61,561 nt of DNA from Actinoplanes cyaneus (GTDB taxonomy: Bacteria > Actinomycetota > Actinomycetes > Mycobacteriales > Micromonosporaceae). This document shows, in pieces, positions 16,010 to 24,770 of this stretch. The notes beneath the pieces were generated by a model. It did not search any database, had not been told where the DNA came from, and saw nothing but the letters and a program-made list of their open reading frames with translations. Position 1 is the stretch's first letter. The number at the start of each line of letters is the position of its first letter. A program made the position numbers and the translations under genes. Location: contig NZ_BOMH01000062.1 of NCBI RefSeq assembly GCF_016862095.1, positions 1 through 61,561 on the forward strand, given 5' to 3'.

Positions 16010-16735
16010 ATGACCGAAACCACCCTGGTGCTCAGCGCTCACGTCGGCGACTTCGTCTGGCGCGCGGCCGGCGCGATCGCCCTGGCGAGTTCGCGCGGTG
16101 AGCGCGTGGTGATCGGTTGCATGAGCTTCGGTGAGCGTGGGGAGTCGGCGTCGCTGTGGCGCAAGGGCTACCACCTCGACCAGATCAAAGCCGTCCGCCG
16201 GCAGGAGGCCGAGGAGGCCGCGAAGGTGCTCGGCGCCCAGATCCGGTTCTTCGACGCGAACGACTACCCCCTCGTGGAGACTCCGGAGTTGCTGCAGGGG
16301 CTGATCGATCTGTACCGGGAGGTTCAGCCGTCGGTGGTGCTGACGCACGCGCCGGCCGACCCGTACAACGGCGACCACGCGTTCGCGCACCAGATCGCGC
16401 TCAAGGCCCGCGTTCTCGCGCAGGCGCCGGGCGTCGAGGGCCCGGGCGAGGTGATCGGCGCGCCGCCGGTCTTCTGCTTCGAGCCGCATCAGCCCGAGCA
16501 GTGCGGGTTCGTGCCGGACGTGCTGCTCGACATCACCGGGGTGTGGGAGCGCAAGCGCGCGGCGATGCAGGTCCTGGCCGCGCAGAAGCACCTGCACGCG
16601 TACTACACCGAGCTCGGCGCGCGCCGCGGTCTGCAGGCGGCCCGCAACTCCGGGCCGAATCTGGGCCTGCCGAACGAGACCAAGGCGGAGGCGTACATGC
16701 GCATCTACCCGCAGGTCACGCAGGAGCTTTCATGA
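16010..16735 (+). CDS. galB: 4-oxalomesaconate hydratase, PIG-L/LmbE fold
   Basis: This 241-residue protein has the LmbE-like fold but with SAHVGDFVWRAAGAIA in place of the usual AHPDDE start, which is characteristic of GalB hydratases rather than deacetylases. THAPADPYNGDHAFAH carries further metal ligands. It hydrates the enol form of 4-oxalomesaconate in gallate and protocatechuate 4,5-cleavage pathways. GGGGAG precedes the ATG, and its stop overlaps galC as ATGA. Confidence 0.88.
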   Translation: MTETTLVLSAHVGDFVWRAAGAIALASSRGERVVIGCMSFGERGESASLWRKGYHLDQIKAVRRQEAEEAAKVLGAQIRFFDANDYPLVETPELLQGLIDLYREVQPSVVLTHAPADPYNGDHAFAHQIALKARVLAQAPGVEGPGEVIGAPPVFCFEPHQPEQCGFVPDVLLDITGVWERKRAAMQVLAAQKHLHAYYTELGARRGLQAARNSGPNLGLPNETKAEAYMRIYPQVTQELS

Positions 16736-17409
16736 GCCGTCATGTGGTGGTGCGGGACTTCGAGCGGATCACCGGAGACCTCGCGAAGGGCCTCGCCGAG
16801 CAAGGAGCGTCCACCGTGCACGAGGCGGACGGGCGACGCGGCGCGTTCCGGCCCGAACTGCACCCCCTGCAGCGGGGCGCGCGGATCGCCGGGCCTGCGG
16901 TGACCGTCTCCTGCCATCCCGGCGACAACCTGATGATCCACGCCGCGGTCGAGACGGTCCGCCCCGGTGACGTCGTGGTCGTCACGACCACCTCGCCGTC
17001 GACCGACGGGATGCTCGGCGACCTGCTCGCCACGTCGCTGCGGGCGCACGGCGCGATCGGCGTCATCATGGACGCCGGGGTGCGGGACGCGGCGGAACTG
17101 CGCGCGATGGGCTTCCCGGTGTGGGCGCGGGCGATCAGCCCGCAGGGCACGGTCAAGGCCAGCCCGGGCTCGGTCAACGTGCCAGTCGTGGTCTGCGGGC
17201 AGGTGGTGAACCCGGGTGACGCGATCGTCGCGGACGACGACGGGATCGTGGTGATCCCGCGGGACAGGGCTGCCGGCGTGCTGGAGAGGGCGAGGGCGCG
17301 GACCGCGAACGAGGAGTCCAAACGGGAGCGGCTCGCCGCCGGTGAGCTGGGCGTGGACATGTACGAGCTGCGCCCGCTGCTCGCAGAGCTGGGAGTGGAG
17401 TACCGATGA
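16732..17409 (+). CDS. galC: 4-carboxy-4-hydroxy-2-oxoadipate aldolase
   Basis: This 225-residue protein is a RraA-like class II aldolase. It has GPAVTVSCHPGDNLMIHAAVE, a metal-binding GVIMDAGVRD loop and the conserved VNPGDAIVADDDGIVVIP. It splits 4-carboxy-4-hydroxy-2-oxoadipate into pyruvate and oxaloacetate, and the family also decarboxylates oxaloacetate. It overlaps galB upstream and galD downstream by four bases each, so the three are tightly coupled. Confidence 0.9.
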   Translation: MSRHVVVRDFERITGDLAKGLAEQGASTVHEADGRRGAFRPELHPLQRGARIAGPAVTVSCHPGDNLMIHAAVETVRPGDVVVVTTTSPSTDGMLGDLLATSLRAHGAIGVIMDAGVRDAAELRAMGFPVWARAISPQGTVKASPGSVNVPVVVCGQVVNPGDAIVADDDGIVVIPRDRAAGVLERARARTANEESKRERLAAGELGVDMYELRPLLAELGVEYR

Positions 17410-18476
17410 CCGCGCCCGTGCCGGTGATGATCATGCGGGGCGGCACCTCCAAGGGCGCCTACTTCCGTGCCGGGGATCTGCCGGCCGACCCGGACGAGCG
17501 GGACCGGCTGCTGCTGGCGATCATGGGCTCGCCGGATCCGCGGCAGATCGACGGGATCGGCGGCGGGCATCCGCTGACCAGCAAGGTCGCCGTGGTCAGC
17601 CGCTCCGAGGACCCGGAGGCCGACGTCGACTACCTGTTCCTGCAGGTCCAGGTCGACAAGCCGATCGTCGGCGCGGAACAGCCGTGCGGCAACATCCTGG
17701 CCGGGGTGGGCCCGTTCGCGATCGAGCGCGGCCTGGTCGAGGCGAGAGATCAAGAGACGCCGGTTCGCGTACGCATGGTGAACACCGGCGCCCTGGCCGT
17801 CGTCACCGTGCCCACGCCGGGCGGCCGCGTGCGCTACACGGGGGACACCGCCCTGAGCGGCGTGCCCGGCACGGCCGCCCGCCTCGAGGTCGAGTTCCGG
17901 GACACGGCCGGCTCGGTCGCGCCCGGCCTGCTGCCCACCGGCCGGGTCCGCGACGACCTGGACGGGGTGCCCGCCACCCTCATCGACAACGGCATGCCGG
18001 TGGTCCTGGTCGACGCCGACGACCTGGGCGTCTCCGGCTACGAGTCACCGGCCCGGCTGGAGGCGAACGGCGAGTTGCGGCGCCGGGTCGAGGGGCTGCG
18101 CCTGATCGCCGGCAAGCTGATGGGCCTCGGTGACGTCGGGGCCACCACGGTGCCGAAGATGTGCCTGGTCGCCGCGCCCGCTCACGGTGGCGCGCTGAGC
18201 ACCCGCATGTTCATCCCGCACCGGGTGCACGCCTCGATCGGGGTGCTGGCCGCGGTGAGTGTGGGGACCGCTGCCGCCGTACCGGGAAGCATCTGTTTCT
18301 TGCAAGATCGCCCGGAGACCATCCGGCTGGAACATCCGAGCGGCTTCTACGACGTGGTGATCGACGTCGGCACGGCCGGCGATCGGATCACGGTCGGCCG
18401 CTCGGCGATCGTGAGCACCGCGCGCCTGCTCCTGGACGGACAGGTCTTTCCCCGGGAGGACACCCACGATGACTGA
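17406..18476 (+). CDS. galD: 4-oxalomesaconate tautomerase, PrpF family
   Basis: The 356-residue protein is a PrpF/GalD isomerase. It opens with PVMIMRGGTSKGAYF and has the paired active-site segments GGGHPLTSKVAVV and AEQPCGNILAGVG, with a Cys at the expected catalytic position. It converts the keto form of 4-oxalomesaconate to the enol form used by GalB. Its last eight bases overlap the start of the dioxygenase gene. Confidence 0.9.
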   Translation: MTAPVPVMIMRGGTSKGAYFRAGDLPADPDERDRLLLAIMGSPDPRQIDGIGGGHPLTSKVAVVSRSEDPEADVDYLFLQVQVDKPIVGAEQPCGNILAGVGPFAIERGLVEARDQETPVRVRMVNTGALAVVTVPTPGGRVRYTGDTALSGVPGTAARLEVEFRDTAGSVAPGLLPTGRVRDDLDGVPATLIDNGMPVVLVDADDLGVSGYESPARLEANGELRRRVEGLRLIAGKLMGLGDVGATTVPKMCLVAAPAHGGALSTRMFIPHRVHASIGVLAAVSVGTAAAVPGSICFLQDRPETIRLEHPSGFYDVVIDVGTAGDRITVGRSAIVSTARLLLDGQVFPREDTHDD

Positions 18477-19434
18477 ACGCCTTCGCGACGTCGCGCACGT
18501 CTCCGCGGTCGAGCTCTTCACCCCGGTCCTCGAGGACACCGTGCGGTTCTTCACCGACCAGATGGCGATGGAGGTGGTGGACCGCCGGGGTGACAGCGTC
18601 TACCTGCACACCTGGGACGACTACGAGAAGTTCTCGCTCAAGGTGACCGCCGCGGGCACGTCCGGGGTCGGGCGCCTGTGGTTGCGCGCGCGCGGCCCGG
18701 AGGCCCTTCAGCGCCGCGTCGCCGCGATCGAGGCGGCCGGCCTCGGCGAGGGGTGGAGCTCCGGCGAGCCGGCGTACGGCCCGGTCTACCACTTCACCGA
18801 CCCGGACGGTCACCGGTTCGGCCTCTACTGGGAGACCCAGCGCTACGTCGCCTCCGACGAGTCCCGCCCGTCGCTGAAGAACCAGGCCGCCAAGTTCCCC
18901 GGCCGCGGCTCGAACGTGCGCCGCCTCGACCACGTCAACTTCCTCGCCCGTGACGTCCCGGAGGTGGAGACGTTCCTGAGCGAGACACTCAGCGGACGGG
19001 CCAGCGAGCAGATCGTGCTGGACAACGGGACCAAGGCCGCCGTCTGGTACACGTTCAGCGACAAGTCCTACGACGTCGTCTACACCCGCGACTGGACCGG
19101 GTCGCGGGGCCGGCTGCACCACATCGCGTTCGCCACCGACACCCGCGAGGACATCCTGCGGGCCGCCGACGTGTTCCTGGAGGCCGGCGTGCACATCGAG
19201 ACCGGGCCGCACAAGCACGCCATCCAGCAGACCTTCTTCCTGTACGTCTACGAGCCCGGCGGCAACCGCATCGAGCTCTGCAACGCCGGCGCCCGGCTGC
19301 TGCTCGCCCCGGACCACGAAGTGGTCACCTGGACCGAGGCGGAACGCGCCAAGGGCCAGGCGTGGGGACTCAAGACCATCGAGACGTTTCACACCCACGG
19401 GACCCCGCCGGTCGCCGAATCGGAATGGGCCTGA
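18469..19434 (+). CDS. Type I extradiol ring-cleavage dioxygenase (VOC fold)
   Basis: The 321-residue protein has two tandem VOC modules. The likely Fe(II) ligands are His in RRLDHVNFL (about residue 156), His in LHHIAFAT (about 218) and Glu in GGNRIELC (about 268), the order found in catechol 2,3-dioxygenases. GGGAGGA precedes the ATG. Coupling to galB-galC-galD says it opens a catecholic ring that feeds 4-oxalomesaconate. Known gallate dioxygenases belong to the unrelated LigAB-type fold, so the substrate is open. Confidence 0.85.
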   Translation: MTERLRDVAHVSAVELFTPVLEDTVRFFTDQMAMEVVDRRGDSVYLHTWDDYEKFSLKVTAAGTSGVGRLWLRARGPEALQRRVAAIEAAGLGEGWSSGEPAYGPVYHFTDPDGHRFGLYWETQRYVASDESRPSLKNQAAKFPGRGSNVRRLDHVNFLARDVPEVETFLSETLSGRASEQIVLDNGTKAAVWYTFSDKSYDVVYTRDWTGSRGRLHHIAFATDTREDILRAADVFLEAGVHIETGPHKHAIQQTFFLYVYEPGGNRIELCNAGARLLLAPDHEVVTWTEAERAKGQAWGLKTIETFHTHGTPPVAESEWA

Positions 19435-19560
19435 TCCATATTCAGTTCTCTCAATCTACGGCAATTGCCGGACAATAGCCGTTCGGCGGTCACTCGCGAG
19501 CGTTAATCGCGCCTTTTCCGCCGATATCCTGAGGATCTGAATAACAACGGGTTCCTCATC

Positions 19561-22422
19561 GTGGATCTGCTGGCCGGGCCGGCGCGTGACGGGCTTCTCG
19601 TCCTCGCCGGGCTCGGGTGGGCCGCCGTCGCCGCGGGCGGCCTGCTCTTCCGGCCGCGGCTGCGCGTGCCGGCGGCCACCCGGCGCGACGGCCTGTTCCT
19701 GTGGGTGCCGCACGTGCTGGTCGCGGCGCCGTTCTTCCTGGCCGGGGCGGCCTACGCACTGTGGGCGCCGGCGGTGACCGCGGTGGCGCTGGGCCTCGGT
19801 CACCTGGGGCGGCGGCTGAACCGGTGCGACGACGGGGTGTCGATCCGCGGGCCGGTGCTGGCCGTCCTCGTCACCGGGACGCTGCTGCTCCACCTCGGAC
19901 TGTCGCTCGCGGTGCGGCTGGTGGTGGCGCCGGATCCGCTCGAGTCGTTCGACGAGGCGACCGGGGCGGACAATCTGCGTACCGCCTGGCCGGTTCTGAT
20001 CCAACCGCTGCTCGGGTTGCTGGTCGCCATTGTCGCGCTCCATTTCCGGAATCGTCTTCGCCTTTTCCCGCGATGGCATCCGGGCTGGATCACGGCGGTC
20101 GTGGCGATCCCCTTTCTGCTGCCGCTGGCCGCCGGGCCGGGCCGTGCGGCGCTGACGTTCGGCCCGGTCGCCACCCCCGAGTACGGCAAGCTGCTGCTCT
20201 GCGGCGCCCTGGCCGTGCTGGTCGCCCGGGACGCCTACCGCTTCCAGGACGTGCACCTGCTCCGCTCGCTGCGCCGGATCCGTCAGGTCTCCGGCGGGAT
20301 GCTGCGCGGGCCGGCGCTGGTCGCGAGCTATCGGGCGAGCCGGTTCCTGCTGCTGCCGATCGCACTGTTCGGGCTGGTCGCGGTCGCCAGCGGGCTGCGC
20401 CGGGACTTCGGCACGATCGTGCCCGCCGCGCTGATCACGATGGGGGTCACCTGGTCCGCGACCCGGCACAACATCGACCGGGACCGGACGCCCGGCGAGC
20501 CCACGGCGCCCGGGGTACGGCTCGTGCTGGCGTACCGCCTGTTCATCGGGATCGCCGTGGTGCTGATCGGCGGGACGGTGACGCTGTTCGCCACCGACTA
20601 CGTGGGCGAGCGCGGCCGGGTCTGGAGCAACCCGTGGCGGTACCGCTGGGACGCGCCGTGCGCGGTGGTCGAGGCGCCCCGGGTGAGCGTGCCGGCCGGC
20701 CGGGTGCCGTGCCTGCGCTCCCTCGCCGCCGACGCGGAGAGCGAGAAGTCCCAGCTCGCACGGGCGATCGCGGCCACCGCCGACGGTGGGCTGTGGGGGC
20801 GCGGCGTGAACGACCGGGTGTCCGCCGCGGTGTCCGCCGGGCCGACCGACTTCGTGCTCGCGGTCCTCTGGAACAAGCTGGGCGCGCTCGTCGTGGTCGC
20901 CGCGGGCGCGCTCGTGCTGATCCTCGCGGCCGGTCTGGTCCGGGCCGCCGAGCACGACGGGACGGCCCGGCTCTTCGCGGCGGGGCTGGGCGCGATGATC
21001 GCCGGCCAGTTCCTGTTCGTGCTGGCGACCACGGCGAACGTCGTGCCGCACACCGGGATCCCGGCGCCGCTGCTGTCCCGAGGCGGGCAGTCCACGCTCG
21101 CGCTGCTGATCGGGATCGTGATCGTGCTGGCCGGCGCGCGGGGCACGATGCCGGTGACGACGGCGCCGCGGCGGGTGGTGAGCACCAGCCTGACCGCCGG
21201 GGCGCTGGGCGGGATCGCGGTGGTGCTGACGCTGGTGCCGTACTCCTCCCCCGCCGGCCTGCGGATCTACTCGCAGGGCCGGGCGCTCTGCCCGGCCCGC
21301 CCGGCGACCCCGGCCGGGCTGCTGACCCCGATGCCCGACCCGCGGACCTGCTCGACCGACCGGATCGCGCTGGCCCGGACCCGGATCGCGCTCACCTTCC
21401 CCGGCGGCGACCGGCTGATCCTGGACCGCCCTACGCGTCGCTGGGCGCCGGCGGGCACGGCCCGGCTGGACGGGAACGACCTCGGCGGGGTGACCGGCCT
21501 GCTGGAACGGACGTATCCCGAGGTCGTCGCGTACTCGGCGGGCACCCGGCTCAGCCGCCGCCTGCTGCCACCGCAGCGCGACCGGGTGGACGGCGGCCTG
21601 GCGCTGACCCTCGACCCGGCTCTGCAGCACGCACTCGCCGAGGCGGCCGACGGCCCCGGGACGGCCGCGGTCGCCGCCCTCGACCCGGTGAGCGGGCGGA
21701 TCCTGGCCACCGCCGCCGGTCCGGCAGCCGGCGACGGGTCCGAGGTGGACGACGTCGCGGCGAGGAGATTCACCGATCGGCACCCGCATTACGTACGTCG
21801 TGAGCCCGGCCCCGCGCTCGACGACTCGGCGCAGGACAAGTCGTGCGTGCGCCGCGCCCCCGACCCCGCGGAGCAGCGCGGGTGCTGGCACTGGTCGTAC
21901 ACCGTGCCGGACCCGCCCGGCAGGGAGCCGGCCTACCCGTTCGGGCCCGCCGCGGAGCTGCTCCGCCAGGCCCCGCCCGGACTGCTGACGGGCTGCGGCG
22001 GGCCGGACGAGTGGACGGTCCCGGTGCTCGCCGGCAGCACCGGATCGTGCCCGGAACAGGGCACACCGCTGACGTTCGCGGTGCTCGCGGGCACGGTGTG
22101 CCGGGACGGCACGGCCGTGCACCCACGCCTGGTCGAAAGCGTCACCTACCCGGCCACCGGGGTCACCACGCCGGTCCCTGGGCGGCCGGCCGCGACCGCT
22201 TTCTCCCCCGCCGCCGCGCGGGAGCTGCGGGCGTCGTTCCGGGCCGACAACGGGCTGCTGGTGCGCGCCGGTGAGAGCGGCACCACGCACTGGGCGGCCG
22301 GCTGGGACGAGGCCGGGACGGTCGCGTTCGCGGTGGTGGTCCGGACGCCGGACGGGACCGCGGCCGGCGCCCGGACCCGCCGGATCCTCGACGCGCTCCG
22401 GGCCTGGATCGGAGGCCGGTGA
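19561..22422 (+). CDS. SEDS (RodA/FtsW) membrane protein fused to a degenerate penicillin-binding domain
   Basis: This 953-residue protein has a multi-helix SEDS part (about residues 1-570) with the hallmark loop PTDFVLAVLWNKLG (usual TDFIFAVLAEELG; the catalytic-type Asp is kept, one Glu is lost) and SRGGQS near residue 506 (usual SYGGSS). A C-terminal part of about 280 residues reads like a class B PBP: LALTLDPALQHAL, AALDPVSGRILATAA, GTPLTFAVLAG and AGESGTTHWAAGW. The SxxK serine motif is absent, KTG is replaced by ESG, and the central helical core looks deleted. It should polymerise glycan or bind lipid II but not cross-link. Start GTG at 19561 has only a weak ribosome site. Confidence 0.85.
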   Translation: MDLLAGPARDGLLVLAGLGWAAVAAGGLLFRPRLRVPAATRRDGLFLWVPHVLVAAPFFLAGAAYALWAPAVTAVALGLGHLGRRLNRCDDGVSIRGPVLAVLVTGTLLLHLGLSLAVRLVVAPDPLESFDEATGADNLRTAWPVLIQPLLGLLVAIVALHFRNRLRLFPRWHPGWITAVVAIPFLLPLAAGPGRAALTFGPVATPEYGKLLLCGALAVLVARDAYRFQDVHLLRSLRRIRQVSGGMLRGPALVASYRASRFLLLPIALFGLVAVASGLRRDFGTIVPAALITMGVTWSATRHNIDRDRTPGEPTAPGVRLVLAYRLFIGIAVVLIGGTVTLFATDYVGERGRVWSNPWRYRWDAPCAVVEAPRVSVPAGRVPCLRSLAADAESEKSQLARAIAATADGGLWGRGVNDRVSAAVSAGPTDFVLAVLWNKLGALVVVAAGALVLILAAGLVRAAEHDGTARLFAAGLGAMIAGQFLFVLATTANVVPHTGIPAPLLSRGGQSTLALLIGIVIVLAGARGTMPVTTAPRRVVSTSLTAGALGGIAVVLTLVPYSSPAGLRIYSQGRALCPARPATPAGLLTPMPDPRTCSTDRIALARTRIALTFPGGDRLILDRPTRRWAPAGTARLDGNDLGGVTGLLERTYPEVVAYSAGTRLSRRLLPPQRDRVDGGLALTLDPALQHALAEAADGPGTAAVAALDPVSGRILATAAGPAAGDGSEVDDVAARRFTDRHPHYVRREPGPALDDSAQDKSCVRRAPDPAEQRGCWHWSYTVPDPPGREPAYPFGPAAELLRQAPPGLLTGCGGPDEWTVPVLAGSTGSCPEQGTPLTFAVLAGTVCRDGTAVHPRLVESVTYPATGVTTPVPGRPAATAFSPAAARELRASFRADNGLLVRAGESGTTHWAAGWDEAGTVAFAVVVRTPDGTAAGARTRRILDALRAWIGGR

Positions 22423-23090
22423 TGCACGAGCGGATCGTGCGGCACGCCTTCCGGGAGGCGGTCGAGACCTACTGCAACCTGCTCACCGCGTCCGGCCGGG
22501 ACAGTCGCGGGCTGCGGGTGCGGGTGACGGTGACGACCGTGCGGACGCTGTCGCCGGAGACCGTGCGGTGGATCCACTTGGCCGCGCAGGACCACGTGCG
22601 CAACCTGCTGCCGGGCGCGGAGGTGCAGTCGATCGAGTTCCCGGTCCGCGCCGGCTTGGAGGCGCCCGGTCACCGCTTCGGGTTCCGGTCCACCGACTCC
22701 CGGCCGGACGAGGTCACCCAGGAGCACGAGCCCGGAGCGGTCGCCGTCCTGACCTTGCGCTACGACCGGAGCTTCGTCTGGCCGTGCCGGATCGGCGCGG
22801 CCGCCCACTGGCTCGCCGTCGGCCGCCTGCCCGGCCCGGGTCAGCTGCCGCTGCCGTCGTGGGCGGCCTGGCTGCCCCGCGGTCCCCTGCTGCTGGTGCG
22901 CAACCACCGGGGACGGCTCGACTTCGGCCGCTCCGGGCAGCGCCCGCGCTACCGGATCCGGGTGGACGGCGCCGACCTGCGGCCGGGCAGCCCGGTCGGC
23001 GCCGCGGCCGCCGGCGAGATCCAGTACCACGACCAGGACCAGGTCACCGTGCTGCGCTACCGCGTCGACTGGGAGGGAAACCATGCCTGA
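22422..23090 (+). CDS. Protein of unknown function, FhaA-like position in operon
   Basis: ATG at 22422 is chosen over GTG at 22419 because GGAGG at 22411 is then well spaced; the ATG shares its A with the previous stop. The 222-residue protein has an alpha/beta N-terminal domain and a C-terminal beta-rich part (WLAVGR, then RPRYRIRVDGADLRPGSPV). The second part is faintly reminiscent of an FHA domain. In mycobacteria FHA proteins sit in the rodA-pbpA-pknA-pknB cluster, which this operon resembles. I do not recognise the family with certainty, and no membrane helix is seen. Confidence 0.7.
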   Translation: MHERIVRHAFREAVETYCNLLTASGRDSRGLRVRVTVTTVRTLSPETVRWIHLAAQDHVRNLLPGAEVQSIEFPVRAGLEAPGHRFGFRSTDSRPDEVTQEHEPGAVAVLTLRYDRSFVWPCRIGAAAHWLAVGRLPGPGQLPLPSWAAWLPRGPLLLVRNHRGRLDFGRSGQRPRYRIRVDGADLRPGSPVGAAAAGEIQYHDQDQVTVLRYRVDWEGNHA

Positions 23091-24477
23091 CACCGATCCT
23101 CGTCCACTGACGATCGACATCGACGGCTTCTCGCGGCACGCCCGGCTGACGGTCGCGCCGCCCGGCTCCTGGCAGCCGAAACAGGCTGGTTTCGTGGTCA
23201 CCCAGGGCGGACCCGCCGGGCCCGCCGCCATGATCGACACCCAGGTCGTCTGCACCACGGCCGAGAACGAGAGCGACGGCTGGCGGCACTGGCACGTCAA
23301 GATCTACCGCTGCGCGAACGGGGCCGACGCCGACGCCCTGCGCGGGCACCTGCACCGGCAGGCGGCCGCGTTGCGCCGGGTCAACAGCTACCTGCCGGCG
23401 CCCCGCCGCAGGCAGGCCATCGAGCCGCCGTGGGCGGTCGTCCCGGTGCAGGTGGTGCGCGGCGACGGCGGGCTGGAGAAGGTCGAGGGCGTGGTCGAGA
23501 CGCGCCTCGGCGTGCCCGAGGACGACATCCTCACCCGGCTGCGGCAGCACCTGCCGGCCTGGCTCGGCGACGCCGCCCGCCCCGAGGAGATCCTGTTCGC
23601 GGTCTCCCCCAGGATCGACGAGCTGAGCTGGGAGGACACCAACGCGCACCCGGCCACCGAGCACCTGGAGGCGTTCACCACGCTCGCCGCCGGGCTGGAC
23701 CAGCTGCACGCGCACGGCTGGGTGCACTGCGACATCAAGCCGGACAACGTGTGCCGCTGCACCTACGGCGGGCGGACCGACTACGTGCTGATCGACACGG
23801 ACGCCGCGACCCGGGCCGACCCACCGCCGCGGCGGGTGCGGTCGTCGCCCCGGTACACGTACCGCGGGATCCGGGAACACGACGACGACCTCTCGCCCGG
23901 CCTGCTCTACGCCCAGGACCGGTTCGGTTTCCTGACCGTGGTGCTCAGCGCGCTCGCCGGCCGGGAATGGGTGGACCGGGTGCTGCTCGCCGAGGACCCG
24001 GAGGACCGCGACGGCGGCCGGATCGCCGACCACGGCGACCGGGTGGCCCGGGCGCTCGCCGCGCTCTGGCCCGACGACCGCTGGCAGCCGCTGCGCGACG
24101 TGCTGGCCGAGCCGTTCGGGACCGGGCAGCAGGGGCAGATCGCGCTGGAGCACCCCGAGCCGTGGGCGGCCGGCTGGCTGGCCCGGCTGCGGGCCGCCGA
24201 GGCGCGCTGCGAAGACCCGGTGCGGTCCACCGTCCCACGGCCCGCCGCACCGGTGTCCTGGCTGGTCAGTGACGCGGATGTGGAACGTGTGCGGGTCGCG
24301 GCGCGGGCCCACCCGGCCGGCCGCAACCAGCGCGTACGGCTGGCCTACTCGGCGATCGCGCAGGGCGCGCAGGCCGCCGCGACCCGCCAGTTCCGGCTCG
24401 CCGCGTGGGGGTGGGGCGCGGCCCTCACCGGTGGCGCGGCGATCGTCGCGCTCGGCGCGTTCGTGATCGGCCGGTAG
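23083..24477 (+). CDS. Atypical membrane-anchored Ser/Thr kinase-like protein
   Basis: The 464-residue protein overlaps the previous gene by eight bases. It has a likely ATP-binding Lys in WHVKIY (K73), a catalytic loop HCDIKPDN (215-222) and DTD (238-240) in place of DFG. No glycine-rich loop is clear and the position of the helix C Glu looks like Gln93, so activity may be weak or absent. A single membrane helix (about 440-462) ends the chain with only a few residues outside, so there is no sensor domain. It probably signals inside the cell within this operon. Confidence 0.82.
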   Translation: MPDTDPRPLTIDIDGFSRHARLTVAPPGSWQPKQAGFVVTQGGPAGPAAMIDTQVVCTTAENESDGWRHWHVKIYRCANGADADALRGHLHRQAAALRRVNSYLPAPRRRQAIEPPWAVVPVQVVRGDGGLEKVEGVVETRLGVPEDDILTRLRQHLPAWLGDAARPEEILFAVSPRIDELSWEDTNAHPATEHLEAFTTLAAGLDQLHAHGWVHCDIKPDNVCRCTYGGRTDYVLIDTDAATRADPPPRRVRSSPRYTYRGIREHDDDLSPGLLYAQDRFGFLTVVLSALAGREWVDRVLLAEDPEDRDGGRIADHGDRVARALAALWPDDRWQPLRDVLAEPFGTGQQGQIALEHPEPWAAGWLARLRAAEARCEDPVRSTVPRPAAPVSWLVSDADVERVRVAARAHPAGRNQRVRLAYSAIAQGAQAAATRQFRLAAWGWGAALTGGAAIVALGAFVIGR

Positions 24478-24479
24478 CC

Positions 24480-24770
24480 ATGCTCGCCGACCTGCTCGCC
24501 CGGCTCCGGGCCGCGCTGCGCGACCGCGTCGCCCAGCGGTGCGGCCACCCGGAGGACACGTTCGCGGCGTACCAGCACAAGTTCGGCCGGTGGCTGGACG
24601 CCGGCCCGCAGTCCCCGGAGGACGACGAGCTGGCCGAGGTACGCGTCGCGGTGACCGGCTACCTCACTGCCGCCGCCCGGGAGGGCCGCCGCTGGGGCAC
24701 CGCGACCGGGGTCACGCTCGGCGGCCTGGGCGCCGTGATCACGTTCGTCACGATCCGGGCGCTGTCGTGA
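24480..24770 (+). CDS. Small single-pass membrane protein
   Basis: This 96-residue protein starts two bases after the kinase stop. It has an amphipathic N-terminal helix, an acidic middle (SPEDDELAEV) and one C-terminal membrane helix (TGVTLGGLGAVITFVTIRAL). Its stop overlaps the GTPase start as GTGA. The family is not recognised; its place suggests an adaptor that brings the GTPase to the membrane. Confidence 0.75.
   Translation: MLADLLARLRAALRDRVAQRCGHPEDTFAAYQHKFGRWLDAGPQSPEDDELAEVRVAVTGYLTAAAREGRRWGTATGVTLGGLGAVITFVTIRALS

Noticed and set aside
19456..22290. A 944-codon open frame on the minus strand
   Set aside because: It is antisense to the SEDS-PBP gene, is made almost only of Arg, Gly, Pro and Ala, and has no domain. 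It is a by-product of high GC.
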